From Sphingobacteriales bacterium (GTDB lineage: Bacteria > Bacteroidota > Bacteroidia > Chitinophagales > JADIYW01), in contig JADKIQ010000002.1 in NCBI GenBank assembly GCA_016721245.1, positions 372,001 through 436,000 on the forward strand: DNA of 64,000 nt. Reading direction: 5' to 3'. A program made the position numbers and the translations under genes. The notes beneath the pieces were generated by a model that saw nothing but the letters and a program-made list of their open reading frames with translations, had not been told where the DNA came from and ran no database searches. Positions 43,804 to 51,606 of the stretch are shown here, piece after piece. How positions within the stretch are numbered: the stretch's first letter is position 1; each line of letters opens with the position of its first letter.

Positions 43804-44580
43804 GTGCGCAATATTCTGTCAATAGTACTTATCGTTTTGTCCAACCTGCTGCTTGCACAGCAAAACGAGATTTTGGTAAAAGCAAAAGTGATTGATGAGA
43901 ACAATAATCCCGTTCCGTTTGCAGATGTGGCATTTCGCCGTTTACAATTAGGTTTTTCTACGAATAAAGAAGGTTTTTTCACTGCCAAGATGCTGAAGTC
44001 GGATTCTTTACTCATTTTAAAGAAAGGGCATGTGCCTACCAAACTTACGTTTAAAGATTCAACCAATAAAAATGAATATACGGTTGTCATCATTTTACAA
44101 CGCACACCATTAGAGTTAACGGAAGTGCAAATCAGCGCTATTCGTACCCATCAGCAAATCCGGCAGGAGATAAATAAGCTCTATATAAAAAACACGGATA
44201 TAAACCCCGACGCAAGACCCTTAACTAATCCATTATCTTACTTATACGAATTGCTGAGCAAACATGAAAAAGAAAAGCGAATAGCTTCACAACTCGAAAC
44301 AGAAGAAGCCAAACGGATTGTGCTGAAAGATTTATTCAGGCTATATAATAACTATAATATAATAGATCTTGATGAAGATGAATACGATCGATTTATTACC
44401 TACCTGAATATGCCGTATGTTTATCTGCAGCAAACCAGCGACTACGATTTGGCCGTAAGTATTAAGAGAATGTATGCGGGTTACGCAAAAGACAAAAGCA
44501 GTTCTTTCCGCAAACAAGTTTACCCGCCTGCATTAGACGACATTCAGTTTATCAAACAAAATTCTGACGGCGGCAGGTAA
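43804..44580 (+). CDS. Secreted carboxypeptidase-regulatory-like protein
   Basis: A protein of about 258 residues with a signal peptide (RNILSIVLIVLSNLLLAQQ), then a CarboxypepD-regulatory-like beta-sandwich (VKAKVIDENNNPVPFADVAFRRLQLGFSTNKEGFFTAKM, about 25-95) and a helical C-terminal region (HQQIRQEINKLYIKNTD onward) common to Bacteroidota paralogs. Function unknown. The start is probably the GTG at 43804; the TTG at 43798 overlaps a TAATTTTG -7 box (43793-43800), leaving only three bases between box and GTG. It precedes the T9SS esterase by 30 bases and may be co-transcribed. Confidence 0.75.
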   Translation: MRNILSIVLIVLSNLLLAQQNEILVKAKVIDENNNPVPFADVAFRRLQLGFSTNKEGFFTAKMLKSDSLLILKKGHVPTKLTFKDSTNKNEYTVVIILQRTPLELTEVQISAIRTHQQIRQEINKLYIKNTDINPDARPLTNPLSYLYELLSKHEKEKRIASQLETEEAKRIVLKDLFRLYNNYNIIDLDEDEYDRFITYLNMPYVYLQQTSDYDLAVSIKRMYAGYAKDKSSSFRKQVYPPALDDIQFIKQNSDGGR

Positions 44581-44610
44581 ATATTAAATATTTTTTATTA
44601 TCTTTCTTTG

Positions 44611-45855
44611 GTGAAAAAAGCCATACTGATTCTTTTTGCCGCACTATCCGTCAGCACTGTAAATGCACAATGCGAAGGCGGTCGTTATATCAACAAAGTT
44701 TTCTCTCAAACCATCCGGACAAAAGATATTGCATACACCAATGCCAGAAATGCGGCGGGTGCTATGCAGAATGTTATGATGGATGTCTTTGAACCAAAGA
44801 ATGATACCGCCGCTTTACGTCCATTGGTCATCTTTGAACATGGAGGCGCCTACTGGACCGGCACCAAAGATTATGAAAGTCAGATAGCCATGGGCGAGGA
44901 GTTTGCCAAGAGAGGATACGTTGTTTCATCGGCAACCTATCGTTTAGAGCCATCGCCGCTATCTTTATTATTTCAGGATTTAATGATTAAGGCAGTAGGC
45001 AGAGGAGTACAAGACACGAAAGAATTAGTTCGTTATTTTTTCAATTCTGTGAGAGATAGTGCCAATCCTTTTAAAATAGATACCAGCAAAATATTTCTAT
45101 GCGGTGCAAGTGCAGGTGCATTTAATGTGCTGCATGCCGTTTATTTAGATTCATTAGATATTTTAGACGCTCAATGGAAAAACTCACTCGAAGGAATTGG
45201 TGGAGTATTTGGAAGATATGATTTTATTGATTTTGGAAAAAAAATATTCGGAGTAGTCAATATAAACGGTGCATTGGGCGATAAAAGTTTTTTAGATAAT
45301 GAACATACAAACTTTTTGAGTGTTCATAACTGGTGGGATCCGGAAGTGCCATTTAACAGAGGGCAACCTTACAGTATTCCAACATTGATGTATGTGGATG
45401 GCAGCAATATCTTACATACTAAAGCACAGCAACTTGGCATTTACAATCCATTTTATATTATTCCGGATTGGGGCCATACTTCCTATTCTACCGATTTATT
45501 CGGACAGGTAACACAACCGTATTTTGACAGCACCGTTTGGTACATGAAAAACTTTTTTGCGTATCAGTTAGGGTGTCCTAATATCACAACTGGAATAAAA
45601 AATAATACAGCGGTTAAAGATTTGAAAGCTTATCCAAATCCAACGATAAACGATATTTATTTTGAGGGTGTACAGCAATATATCGGACAGCAAATTTCTA
45701 TAACGGATATTGCAGGCAGGGAAGTCTATCATGCACTCTTTGACGGAAAGCCTGTTTCTACACAATCCACCGGCCTAACCAAAGGGGTATATCTCGTTCA
45801 GCTTACGAATGAGAAGACACAGGAAATTTCTGTCGGGAAAATTATGGTGGAGTAA
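44611..45855 (+). CDS. T9SS-secreted alpha/beta hydrolase (esterase-like)
   Basis: A secreted enzyme of about 414 residues. It has a signal peptide (VKKAILILFAALSVSTVNAQ), then an alpha/beta hydrolase with oxyanion motif FEHGGAYWTG, nucleophile motif LCGASAGAFN (G-x-S-x-G) and probable catalytic histidine in IIPDWGHTSYS. The layout fits carboxylesterases or feruloyl-esterase-like lipases. It ends in a type A sorting domain (KAYPNPTINDIYFEG to KGVYLVQLTNEKTQEISVGKIMV), so it is exported by T9SS and probably bound at the cell surface. The start is the GTG at 44611 after a possible TATCTTTC -7 box. Confidence 0.88.
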   Translation: MKKAILILFAALSVSTVNAQCEGGRYINKVFSQTIRTKDIAYTNARNAAGAMQNVMMDVFEPKNDTAALRPLVIFEHGGAYWTGTKDYESQIAMGEEFAKRGYVVSSATYRLEPSPLSLLFQDLMIKAVGRGVQDTKELVRYFFNSVRDSANPFKIDTSKIFLCGASAGAFNVLHAVYLDSLDILDAQWKNSLEGIGGVFGRYDFIDFGKKIFGVVNINGALGDKSFLDNEHTNFLSVHNWWDPEVPFNRGQPYSIPTLMYVDGSNILHTKAQQLGIYNPFYIIPDWGHTSYSTDLFGQVTQPYFDSTVWYMKNFFAYQLGCPNITTGIKNNTAVKDLKAYPNPTINDIYFEGVQQYIGQQISITDIAGREVYHALFDGKPVSTQSTGLTKGVYLVQLTNEKTQEISVGKIMVE

Positions 45856-45857
45856 TC

Positions 45858-46262
45858 TTATTGTTTTAATAGAGATTTTAATTCTTTGTTAAAGGGTTCT
45901 GCGATAGCCTGAAATTCATCTTCATAAATTATATAACCAATTCTTTTGGCTTTCAAAACAATTACTTCTACTTCATGGTTTTCTAAATAATTTTTTAATT
46001 CATACATTTTTTCTATCATCTCTGTTGCTGAATCTTTAAACCAAGCGATACCTCTTGGTGCAACATGAGCTGCATTCTTCTTCTTTGAAAACTTATCAGG
46101 AACAGGGAGGTTTTTATTGAACCAACTGACTACTTCTTTTATTGTTTTTTGTTCATAATCATGTAATTCATTACTATCATAAAGTTCATTCAGTATTGAG
46201 AAAATACCTTTTTCTAGTCCTGTCTCTTCATCTATATTTTTTGTCGTAAACCTTAAATACAT
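45858..46262 (-). CDS. Hypothetical cytosolic protein
   Basis: A protein of about 134 residues, helical and charged, with no signal peptide or membrane segment (MYLRFTTKNIDEETGLEKGIF; AHVAPRGIAWFKDSATEMIEKMYELKNYLENHEVEVIVLKAKRIGYIIYEDEFQAIAEPF). I do not recognise the family. The start is the ATG at 46262; an in-frame ATG eight codons upstream adds nothing visible. Convergent with the esterase gene, with two bases between stops. Confidence 0.6.
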   Translation of the reverse strand: MYLRFTTKNIDEETGLEKGIFSILNELYDSNELHDYEQKTIKEVVSWFNKNLPVPDKFSKKKNAAHVAPRGIAWFKDSATEMIEKMYELKNYLENHEVEVIVLKAKRIGYIIYEDEFQAIAEPFNKELKSLLKQ

Positions 46263-46317
46263 CAATATTATCTTCTTAAATCGCACAAATCATTCTCAAA
46301 TCATCAAAATCTGTGTT

Positions 46318-46686
46318 CTATTGCTTCACCAAGGTCAGCGTCTCCGCCTGACCGCTGCGGTTCATATTAAACACCAGACTGTCTTTCGTTAGTTTGGCAA
46401 CTTCCACCATTATTTCTAGTTGTCCATCCGGAGTGGTGTACAATTTATCATTGCGAAGAATATACGTGCCTTTTTCTTTTGCCCCGCCAAAATCGGAGCT
46501 ATAGCCACCGTCGCCGGCAAAGCTAAACTGCACTTTAGAGGCATCGTTACCGGATGGTTTTCCTTCTGCCAGCCATTCAGCTCCTTTCCAGTCGCCAACG
46601 AGCAAAGCCTTGTTGTCAGAATTTACACAGGAAACGGCAATTAGCCCGGCAAATACAAAGAATAAATGAAGTTTCAGCAGTTTCAT
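46318..46686 (-). CDS. Lipocalin-like lipoprotein
   Basis: A 122-residue lipoprotein with signal peptide and lipobox AVSC (about residue 20). The mature domain has lipocalin-like features: LLVGDWKGAEWL near the N terminus, then beta-strands KVQFSFAGDGGYSSDFGGAKEKGTYILRNDKLYTT and LEIMVEVAKLTKDSLVFNMNR. Many Bacteroidota lipoproteins of this size carry such a domain. Ligand unknown. It lies divergent from the groESL promoter. Confidence 0.75.
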   Translation of the reverse strand: MKLLKLHLFFVFAGLIAVSCVNSDNKALLVGDWKGAEWLAEGKPSGNDASKVQFSFAGDGGYSSDFGGAKEKGTYILRNDKLYTTPDGQLEIMVEVAKLTKDSLVFNMNRSGQAETLTLVKQ

Positions 46687-46741
46687 AGGTATTTATTTGA
46701 AGACAAATTAATCAATTAATCTGTAAAATTTTCCGCAGTAT

Positions 46742-46790
46742 TGCCATTTTGACGTTTTTTTTGGAATGGCATGAAATTAGACTACTTTTG
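46742..46790 (+). promoter_or_regulatory. groESL promoter with overlapping inverted repeat
   Basis: TTTG (46760-46763), 19 bases, TACTTTTG (46783-46790) is a full match to the Bacteroidota promoter. A TGCCATT/AATGGCA inverted repeat (46742-46748 and 46765-46771) straddles the -33 element and could be an operator. The same block of sequence, including CATTTTG and TGGCA in the same spacing, occurs upstream of dnaK. No CIRCE element is present. Confidence 0.6.
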
Positions 46791-46825
46791 CGCACAATTC
46801 ATTAACTAACAAATTCAATATAATT

Positions 46826-47110
46826 ATGGCAAAGAGTAAAGTTAACATCCAACCATTGGCAGACAGAGTAGTAGTGAAGGCTGCCGAAGCGGAAACAAAA
46901 ACAAAATCAGGCATTATCATTCCGGATTCAGCAAAAGAAAAACCACAAAAAGGTGAAGTGGTAGCGGTAGGTCCCGGCAAAAAAGATGAACCAACTACGG
47001 TTAAAATCGGAGATACCGTATTATATGGTAAATACAGCGGAACAGAAATCAATATCGACGGAACAGATTACTTAATCATGAGAGAGTCTGACATTTTGGC
47101 AATTGTGTAA
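46826..47110 (+). CDS. groES: GroES co-chaperonin
   Basis: A 94-residue Cpn10. Motifs are VNIQPLADRVVVKAAEAETKTKSGIIIPDSAKEKPQKGEVVAVGPG (the N-terminal strand and the mobile loop near 20-35) and GDTVLYGKYSGTEINIDGTDYLIMRESDILAIV. It caps GroEL in ATP-driven folding. It is followed after 94 bases by groEL and shares its promoter at 46742-46790. Confidence 0.97.
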   Translation: MAKSKVNIQPLADRVVVKAAEAETKTKSGIIIPDSAKEKPQKGEVVAVGPGKKDEPTTVKIGDTVLYGKYSGTEINIDGTDYLIMRESDILAIV

Positions 47111-47204
47111 TAGAATCAGGAATCATGAGCCAAGAATCAAGACTTAATATTAAAAATAAACAAGTCATTCAACTTTAATCATTCAACATTAAACATTTAT
47201 AAAA

Positions 47205-48845
47205 ATGAGCGCGAAACAAATAAGTTACAGCACAGAATCAAGAGATAAATTAAAAGCAGGCGTAGATGCATTAGCAAACGCCGTAAAAGTTACATTAGGA
47301 CCTAAAGGCAGAAATGTAATTATTGAGAAAAAATTTGGTGCACCACATATCACTAAAGATGGTGTAACCGTAGCAAAAGAAATAGAACTGGAAGATCCGT
47401 TTGAAAACATGGGCGCACAGTTAGTAAAAGATGTGGCATCTAAAACAAACGATGTAGCCGGAGACGGAACAACAACTGCAACGGTTTTGGCACAAGCTAT
47501 CATCGGACCGGGCTTAAAGTCAATTACAGCGGGTGCTAACCCAATGGATTTGAAACGTGGTATCGATAAAGCAGTACACGCAGTAGTAGCGGAATTGAAA
47601 AATATTTCAGAGAAAGTAGGAAAAGATTTCTCTAAAATCAAACAGGTAGGTACTATCTCCGCAAACAACGACGAAGAAATCGGAAAATTCATTGCAGATG
47701 CTATGGAAAAAGTAGGTACTGAAGGCGTTATCACCGTTGAAGAAGCAAAAGGTACAGAAACATATGTAGATGTGGTAGAAGGTATGCAATTTGACAGAGG
47801 ATATATTTCTCCGTATTTTGTAACGAATGCCGAAAGCATGGAAGTGGAAATGGATAAACCTTTCATCTTAATCTATGATAAGAAAGTTTCTTCTATGAAA
47901 GATTTACTTCCAATTCTGGAAAAAGTAGTTCAAACAGGAAGAGGTTTGGTGATTATTGCAGAAGATGTGGAAAGCGAAGCATTAGCTACTTTGGTGGTTA
48001 ACCGTTTACGTGGTTCATTAAAAATTGCAGCAGTAAAAGCTCCGGGTTTTGGTGACAGAAGAAAAGCAATGTTGCAAGACATCGCAATCTTAACAGGTGG
48101 TGAAGTGGTTTCTGATGAAGTAGGAATGAAATTAGAAGACACTCAATTAGCACAGCTAGGAACAGCAGAAAAAATTGTGATTGACAAAGACAATACAACG
48201 ATCATTAATGGAGTTGGTAAAAAAGCAGATATCACTGCCAGAGTAAATCAAATCAAAGCTCAAATCGAAAATACCACATCTGATTATGATAAAGAGAAAT
48301 TACAGGAGCGTTTAGCTAAATTATCCGGTGGTGTAGCTGTGTTATACGTAGGAGCACCATCTGAAGTGGAAATGAAAGAGAAAAAAGACCGTGTGGATGA
48401 TGCATTGCATGCAACACGTGCAGCGGTAGAAGAAGGCATCGTGCCGGGCGGTGGTGTAGCATTAATAAGAGCAAGCAATGCTTTAGATAAGCTGAAAGGC
48501 GCTAATGAAGACGAACAAACCGGTATTGAAATCATCAAAGTAGCTATCGAAGCACCATTACGTCAGATTTCTGAAAATGCAGGTGTAGAAGGTTCTATCG
48601 TGGTATTTAACGTGAAAAACGGTAAAAAAGACTACGGATACAACGCAAAAACAGAAGTGTACGAGAACTTGTACAAAGCAGGCGTTATCGACCCTACAAA
48701 AGTAACACGTGTGGCATTGGAAAATGCAGCGTCTATCGCTTCTATGATTTTAACTACAGAAGCAGCAATTGTAGAAAAACCTAGCAAAGAAGCACCGGCT
48801 ATGGGCGGTGGAGGAATGCCTGGCGGTATGGGCGGTATGATGTAG
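47205..48845 (+). CDS. groEL: GroEL chaperonin
   Basis: A 546-residue Cpn60, full length. The ATP-site motifs are KVTLGPKGRNVIIEKKFG and DVAGDGTTTATVLAQAI near the N terminus, and the second equatorial segment contains AAVEEGIVPGGGVALIRA. The C terminus is the usual glycine-methionine tail (GGGGMPGGMGGMM). It folds proteins with GroES. A terminator lies about 95 bases after the stop. Confidence 0.98.
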   Translation: MSAKQISYSTESRDKLKAGVDALANAVKVTLGPKGRNVIIEKKFGAPHITKDGVTVAKEIELEDPFENMGAQLVKDVASKTNDVAGDGTTTATVLAQAIIGPGLKSITAGANPMDLKRGIDKAVHAVVAELKNISEKVGKDFSKIKQVGTISANNDEEIGKFIADAMEKVGTEGVITVEEAKGTETYVDVVEGMQFDRGYISPYFVTNAESMEVEMDKPFILIYDKKVSSMKDLLPILEKVVQTGRGLVIIAEDVESEALATLVVNRLRGSLKIAAVKAPGFGDRRKAMLQDIAILTGGEVVSDEVGMKLEDTQLAQLGTAEKIVIDKDNTTIINGVGKKADITARVNQIKAQIENTTSDYDKEKLQERLAKLSGGVAVLYVGAPSEVEMKEKKDRVDDALHATRAAVEEGIVPGGGVALIRASNALDKLKGANEDEQTGIEIIKVAIEAPLRQISENAGVEGSIVVFNVKNGKKDYGYNAKTEVYENLYKAGVIDPTKVTRVALENAASIASMILTTEAAIVEKPSKEAPAMGGGGMPGGMGGMM

Positions 48846-48848
48846 TGA

Positions 48849-48903
48849 GACTGCATTTTCTTTAGAAAATGCATAGTCGAACTATCCTGAACTAAGTGAA
48901 GGA
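48849..48903. repeat. Hairpin and ATCCTGAA-type repeat after groEL
   Basis: TGCATTTTCT/AGAAAATGCA with a two-base loop (48852-48873), flanked by GAC/GTC, is followed by ATCCTGAACT..AGGAT (48883-48903). The second is the same family as the repeat at 21397-21417. A further ATCCTGA lies at 48915. Confidence 0.5.
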
Positions 48904-48940
48904 TCTGTCAAACTATCCTGATTATAAAGGAAACTAAATA

Positions 48941-48977
48941 AAAGGTCGAAAAGAATTAACCTTTTCGACCTTTTTAT
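48941..48977 (+). terminator. Rho-independent terminator of groESL
   Basis: AAAGGTCGAAAAG and CTTTTCGACCTTT form a 13-base perfect stem around a seven-base loop, followed by a short T-run. On the plus strand it ends groEL transcription. Confidence 0.8.
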
Positions 48978-49073
48978 ATGTAAATTGCCAATAATCAACA
49001 TCTTGCTATTTGTTTCCACAGGCTCAATTTTCTCGCAAAATCTCTGTATCTTTCTAAGCTTTAAAAATGTCTT

Positions 49074-49475
49074 ATGAGGAAATTTTCGTACCTGCTTGTC
49101 TTGTCTATATTTGCAGTTATTTTATCTGTGGTTAAGGTATCCGCAGAACCAGTAATTAATCTGAATTTGCTAACACCTACGGTTGTTTGTTCCAGTGGAA
49201 ATGATACCGTCCGGTATTCCGTTACAGCTTCGGGAATTCCGGCCAATACCAATGTCGTTATTTACCAAGGTATCGACAGCACATTTAATCCATACCTTGG
49301 ACAAGGTGACAGCATTGGCTATATACCGGGAAATGCTATTCCCAGAGATACAGTGAATTTTAGTTCTTGTGTGAAAACATTAGGTATTTTTATTGATGCC
49401 TGCGGCGCAAGTGGCCTGGAAGGTAAGAATGAATACATCATCCTGACTTCCGGAAGCGGTATTAAAGATCAGTAA
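49074..49475 (+). pseudogene. Type-B T9SS protein 1, N-terminal fragment (frame-broken)
   Basis: Signal peptide (RKFSYLLVLSIFAVILSVVKVSAE), then VINLNLLTPTVVCSSGNDTVRYSVTASGIPANTNVVIYQGID, closely related to the N terminus of the next gene at 51607. The segment LGIFIDACGASGLEGKNEYIILTSGSG resembles a lamin-tail-like module. The frame fails at 49467, where one base more than expected occurs: removing the G after AAA gives GIKISNLAIDFSS and a continuous product. The last residues (KDQ, stop) are out of frame. Confidence 0.75.
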
Positions 49476-51543
49476 TCTCGCCATTGATTTTTCCTCGCAG
49501 AATAATGGTGGTGCCACTAATGCAGATATAAATACGGGAACTAATCCATGTGGCTATAAGACACCAACACCATCTCTGATTGCAGGGTTGCGTGCCGGTT
49601 CATGCAATGCATCTAACGTTATTCCTGCATCGCCTTCCGACTCTATTCCGCCTAATGCCATCATCTTATTATTTACCAGCGACTCCGTGACAGCAAACTA
49701 TAGTGTGAACGGATTATGTAATTTGGGATATCCGATTTATGTAGTGCAAAGTGCTTGCAAAAGAACCATTGGTGCATTTACAAATGATTCAAGATGCGAT
49801 GCGCCGTCACGCTATAGAAGTACTATAGTTACAGATAAAAGACTAAATTGTCGCGATAATTTCACCTATGATTTATGTGATATTTTTGATAAAAATGGAA
49901 CATACGCTATTCGTCAGCAAGGAATAGATACAGCAAGTGTTGCCAATAATGGTATCAGAAAAAATACAATAGATTCTTGTGGAGGTATTGACTACACACA
50001 ATTAGATTTCTCAGCAGATACCATCCTTAAATTCAGAATTTCTCCAAATTTCTGTAACGATGGTTTCCATTATATTAAGGCGATTACCAATCCTGCAGGA
50101 ACACAACCTGTTTCCAATACTATTGCTTACAAATTAGTTTGTAATGATGTATCAGCCATCTCAACAACAACAACTATTTGCAGCGGTGAGTCGGCTATCG
50201 TAAATATTTCCAGTACAGATCCAAATGCCACTTTAAGCTGGACAGTTTCCGGTGGCGCGGGAATTACCGGAGCGTCTGCAGGTACAGGAAACAGCATCAA
50301 TCAAGTACTAACGTTTAACGGCAATACTAAAGATAGTGTTACCTACACAGCCATCTCCAATGATGCAGGTTGTACTAAAACACAAACGATAAAAGTGGTG
50401 GTGAATAATTGTATAACTACTTGCAATCCTACAATCACAGGAAACGTTCCATTCTGTCAGGGTGATTCCATAACACTGGATGCAGGTAGCGGCTTTAGTT
50501 CATACTCATGGAATACGGGTGCCGCTTCTCAAACAATAAAAGTTAGAACCGGCGGTAAATACGTAGTTAATGTTACTGGTCAAAATAATTGTACCGGTTC
50601 AGACTCTGTTCAGGTACTTGTGAATTCAATTCCTCAGGTTTCAATTTCAGGTAATTCAACTTTTTGTGCTCAGTCTCAAACAAGGTTAACTGCCAATTCT
50701 GATGCTGACTCAGTAAGATGGAATACGAATGAAACAAGCGGGACTATTTCTGTTTCACAGGCACAAACCTATTCGGTGACGGTATACAAAAATGGTTGTT
50801 CCAACTCAGCATCTCTTCAGGTATCCCAACTAAATCCTCCCACAGCATTTAGTTTGGGTAATGACACTTCTTTCTGCGGAGATTTCTCCAAAGTTTTATC
50901 TACAGGAAATCAGCAAACGCAATGGAGTACAGATATTACAGCAGCACAGATTACCGTTACACAAGCAGGAACTTACATAGCTACCATCAGTAATGATTGC
51001 GGAAGTGTTTCCGATACCATTGTTATTGATAAAAACGATTTACCTGAAGTAAATCTCGGAAATGATACAGCCTTCTGTGAAGGAGAACTACTACTGAGCG
51101 CACCTTCTGAATTGCGTACGTATGTCTGGAGTACAGGCGCACAAAGCAGTTCTATCACTGTTACAACTGCAGGAACTTATTCCGTAACCGTTACAGATGG
51201 AAATGGCTGTTCCGGTTCTGATGCAATAATTATTTCATCGAATTGTGCCAATGATTTATGGATACCGAATGCATTTACACCCAACGGAGATGGTACGAAT
51301 GATGTGTTCTATGTGAGAGGGAATCCGCAAAATACTACTATTGAGAAATTTTTAATTTACAACCGCTGGGGCAATAAAGTATTTGAAGCAACTAACATAT
51401 TGCCGGATGATATCACAAAAGGCTGGGATGGCACGTTTAAAGGCGAACCTGCCCAGTTTGAGGCATATGGCTATGAAGTGGTGGCAAGGTTCAACAATGG
51501 CAGTAAAAAAACATTAAAAGGCAATGTTACCTTGTTAAAATAG
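49468..51543 (+). pseudogene. Type-B T9SS protein 1, C-terminal fragment (frame-broken)
   Basis: Continues protein 1 (joined length about 823 residues): ISNLAIDFSSQNNGGA, a cysteine-rich globular region, a PKD-like domain (SSTDPNATLSWTVSGGAGITGASAGTGNSINQVLTFNG), then three or four Ig-like repeats with FCxGDSITLDAGSGFSSYSWNTGA and LGNDTSFCGDFSKVLSTGN cores. The C-terminal ~95 residues (DLWIPNAFTPNGDGTNDVF, then IYNRWGNKVFEA, then KGWDGTFKGEPAQFEAYGYEV) form the gliding-motility-type (type B) T9SS sorting domain. Probably a surface adhesin or motility-associated protein. Confidence 0.85.
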
Positions 51544-51559
51544 TAAAGAATACTTAGTC

Positions 51560-51588
51560 TTTGCGCACTCATTTTAGCGTTAAATTTG
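51560..51588 (+). promoter_or_regulatory. Promoter of type-B T9SS protein 2
   Basis: TTTG (51560-51563), 17 bases, TAAATTTG (51581-51588). The -7 box is a full match and ends 18 bases before the ATG at 51607. It shows that protein 2 has its own promoter although protein 1 ends only 64 bases upstream. Confidence 0.5.
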
Positions 51589-51606
51589 CGTATCGCAAGC
51601 AATTAT

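Noticed and set aside
47225..47866. 213-codon frame antisense to groEL
   Set aside because: A shadow of groEL codon bias; serine/threonine/phenylalanine-rich translation without motifs.
48846..48880. Terminator directly after groEL (first hairpin)
   Set aside because: The stem is strong, but no T-run follows. The hairpin at 48941-48977 with its T-run is the better terminator.
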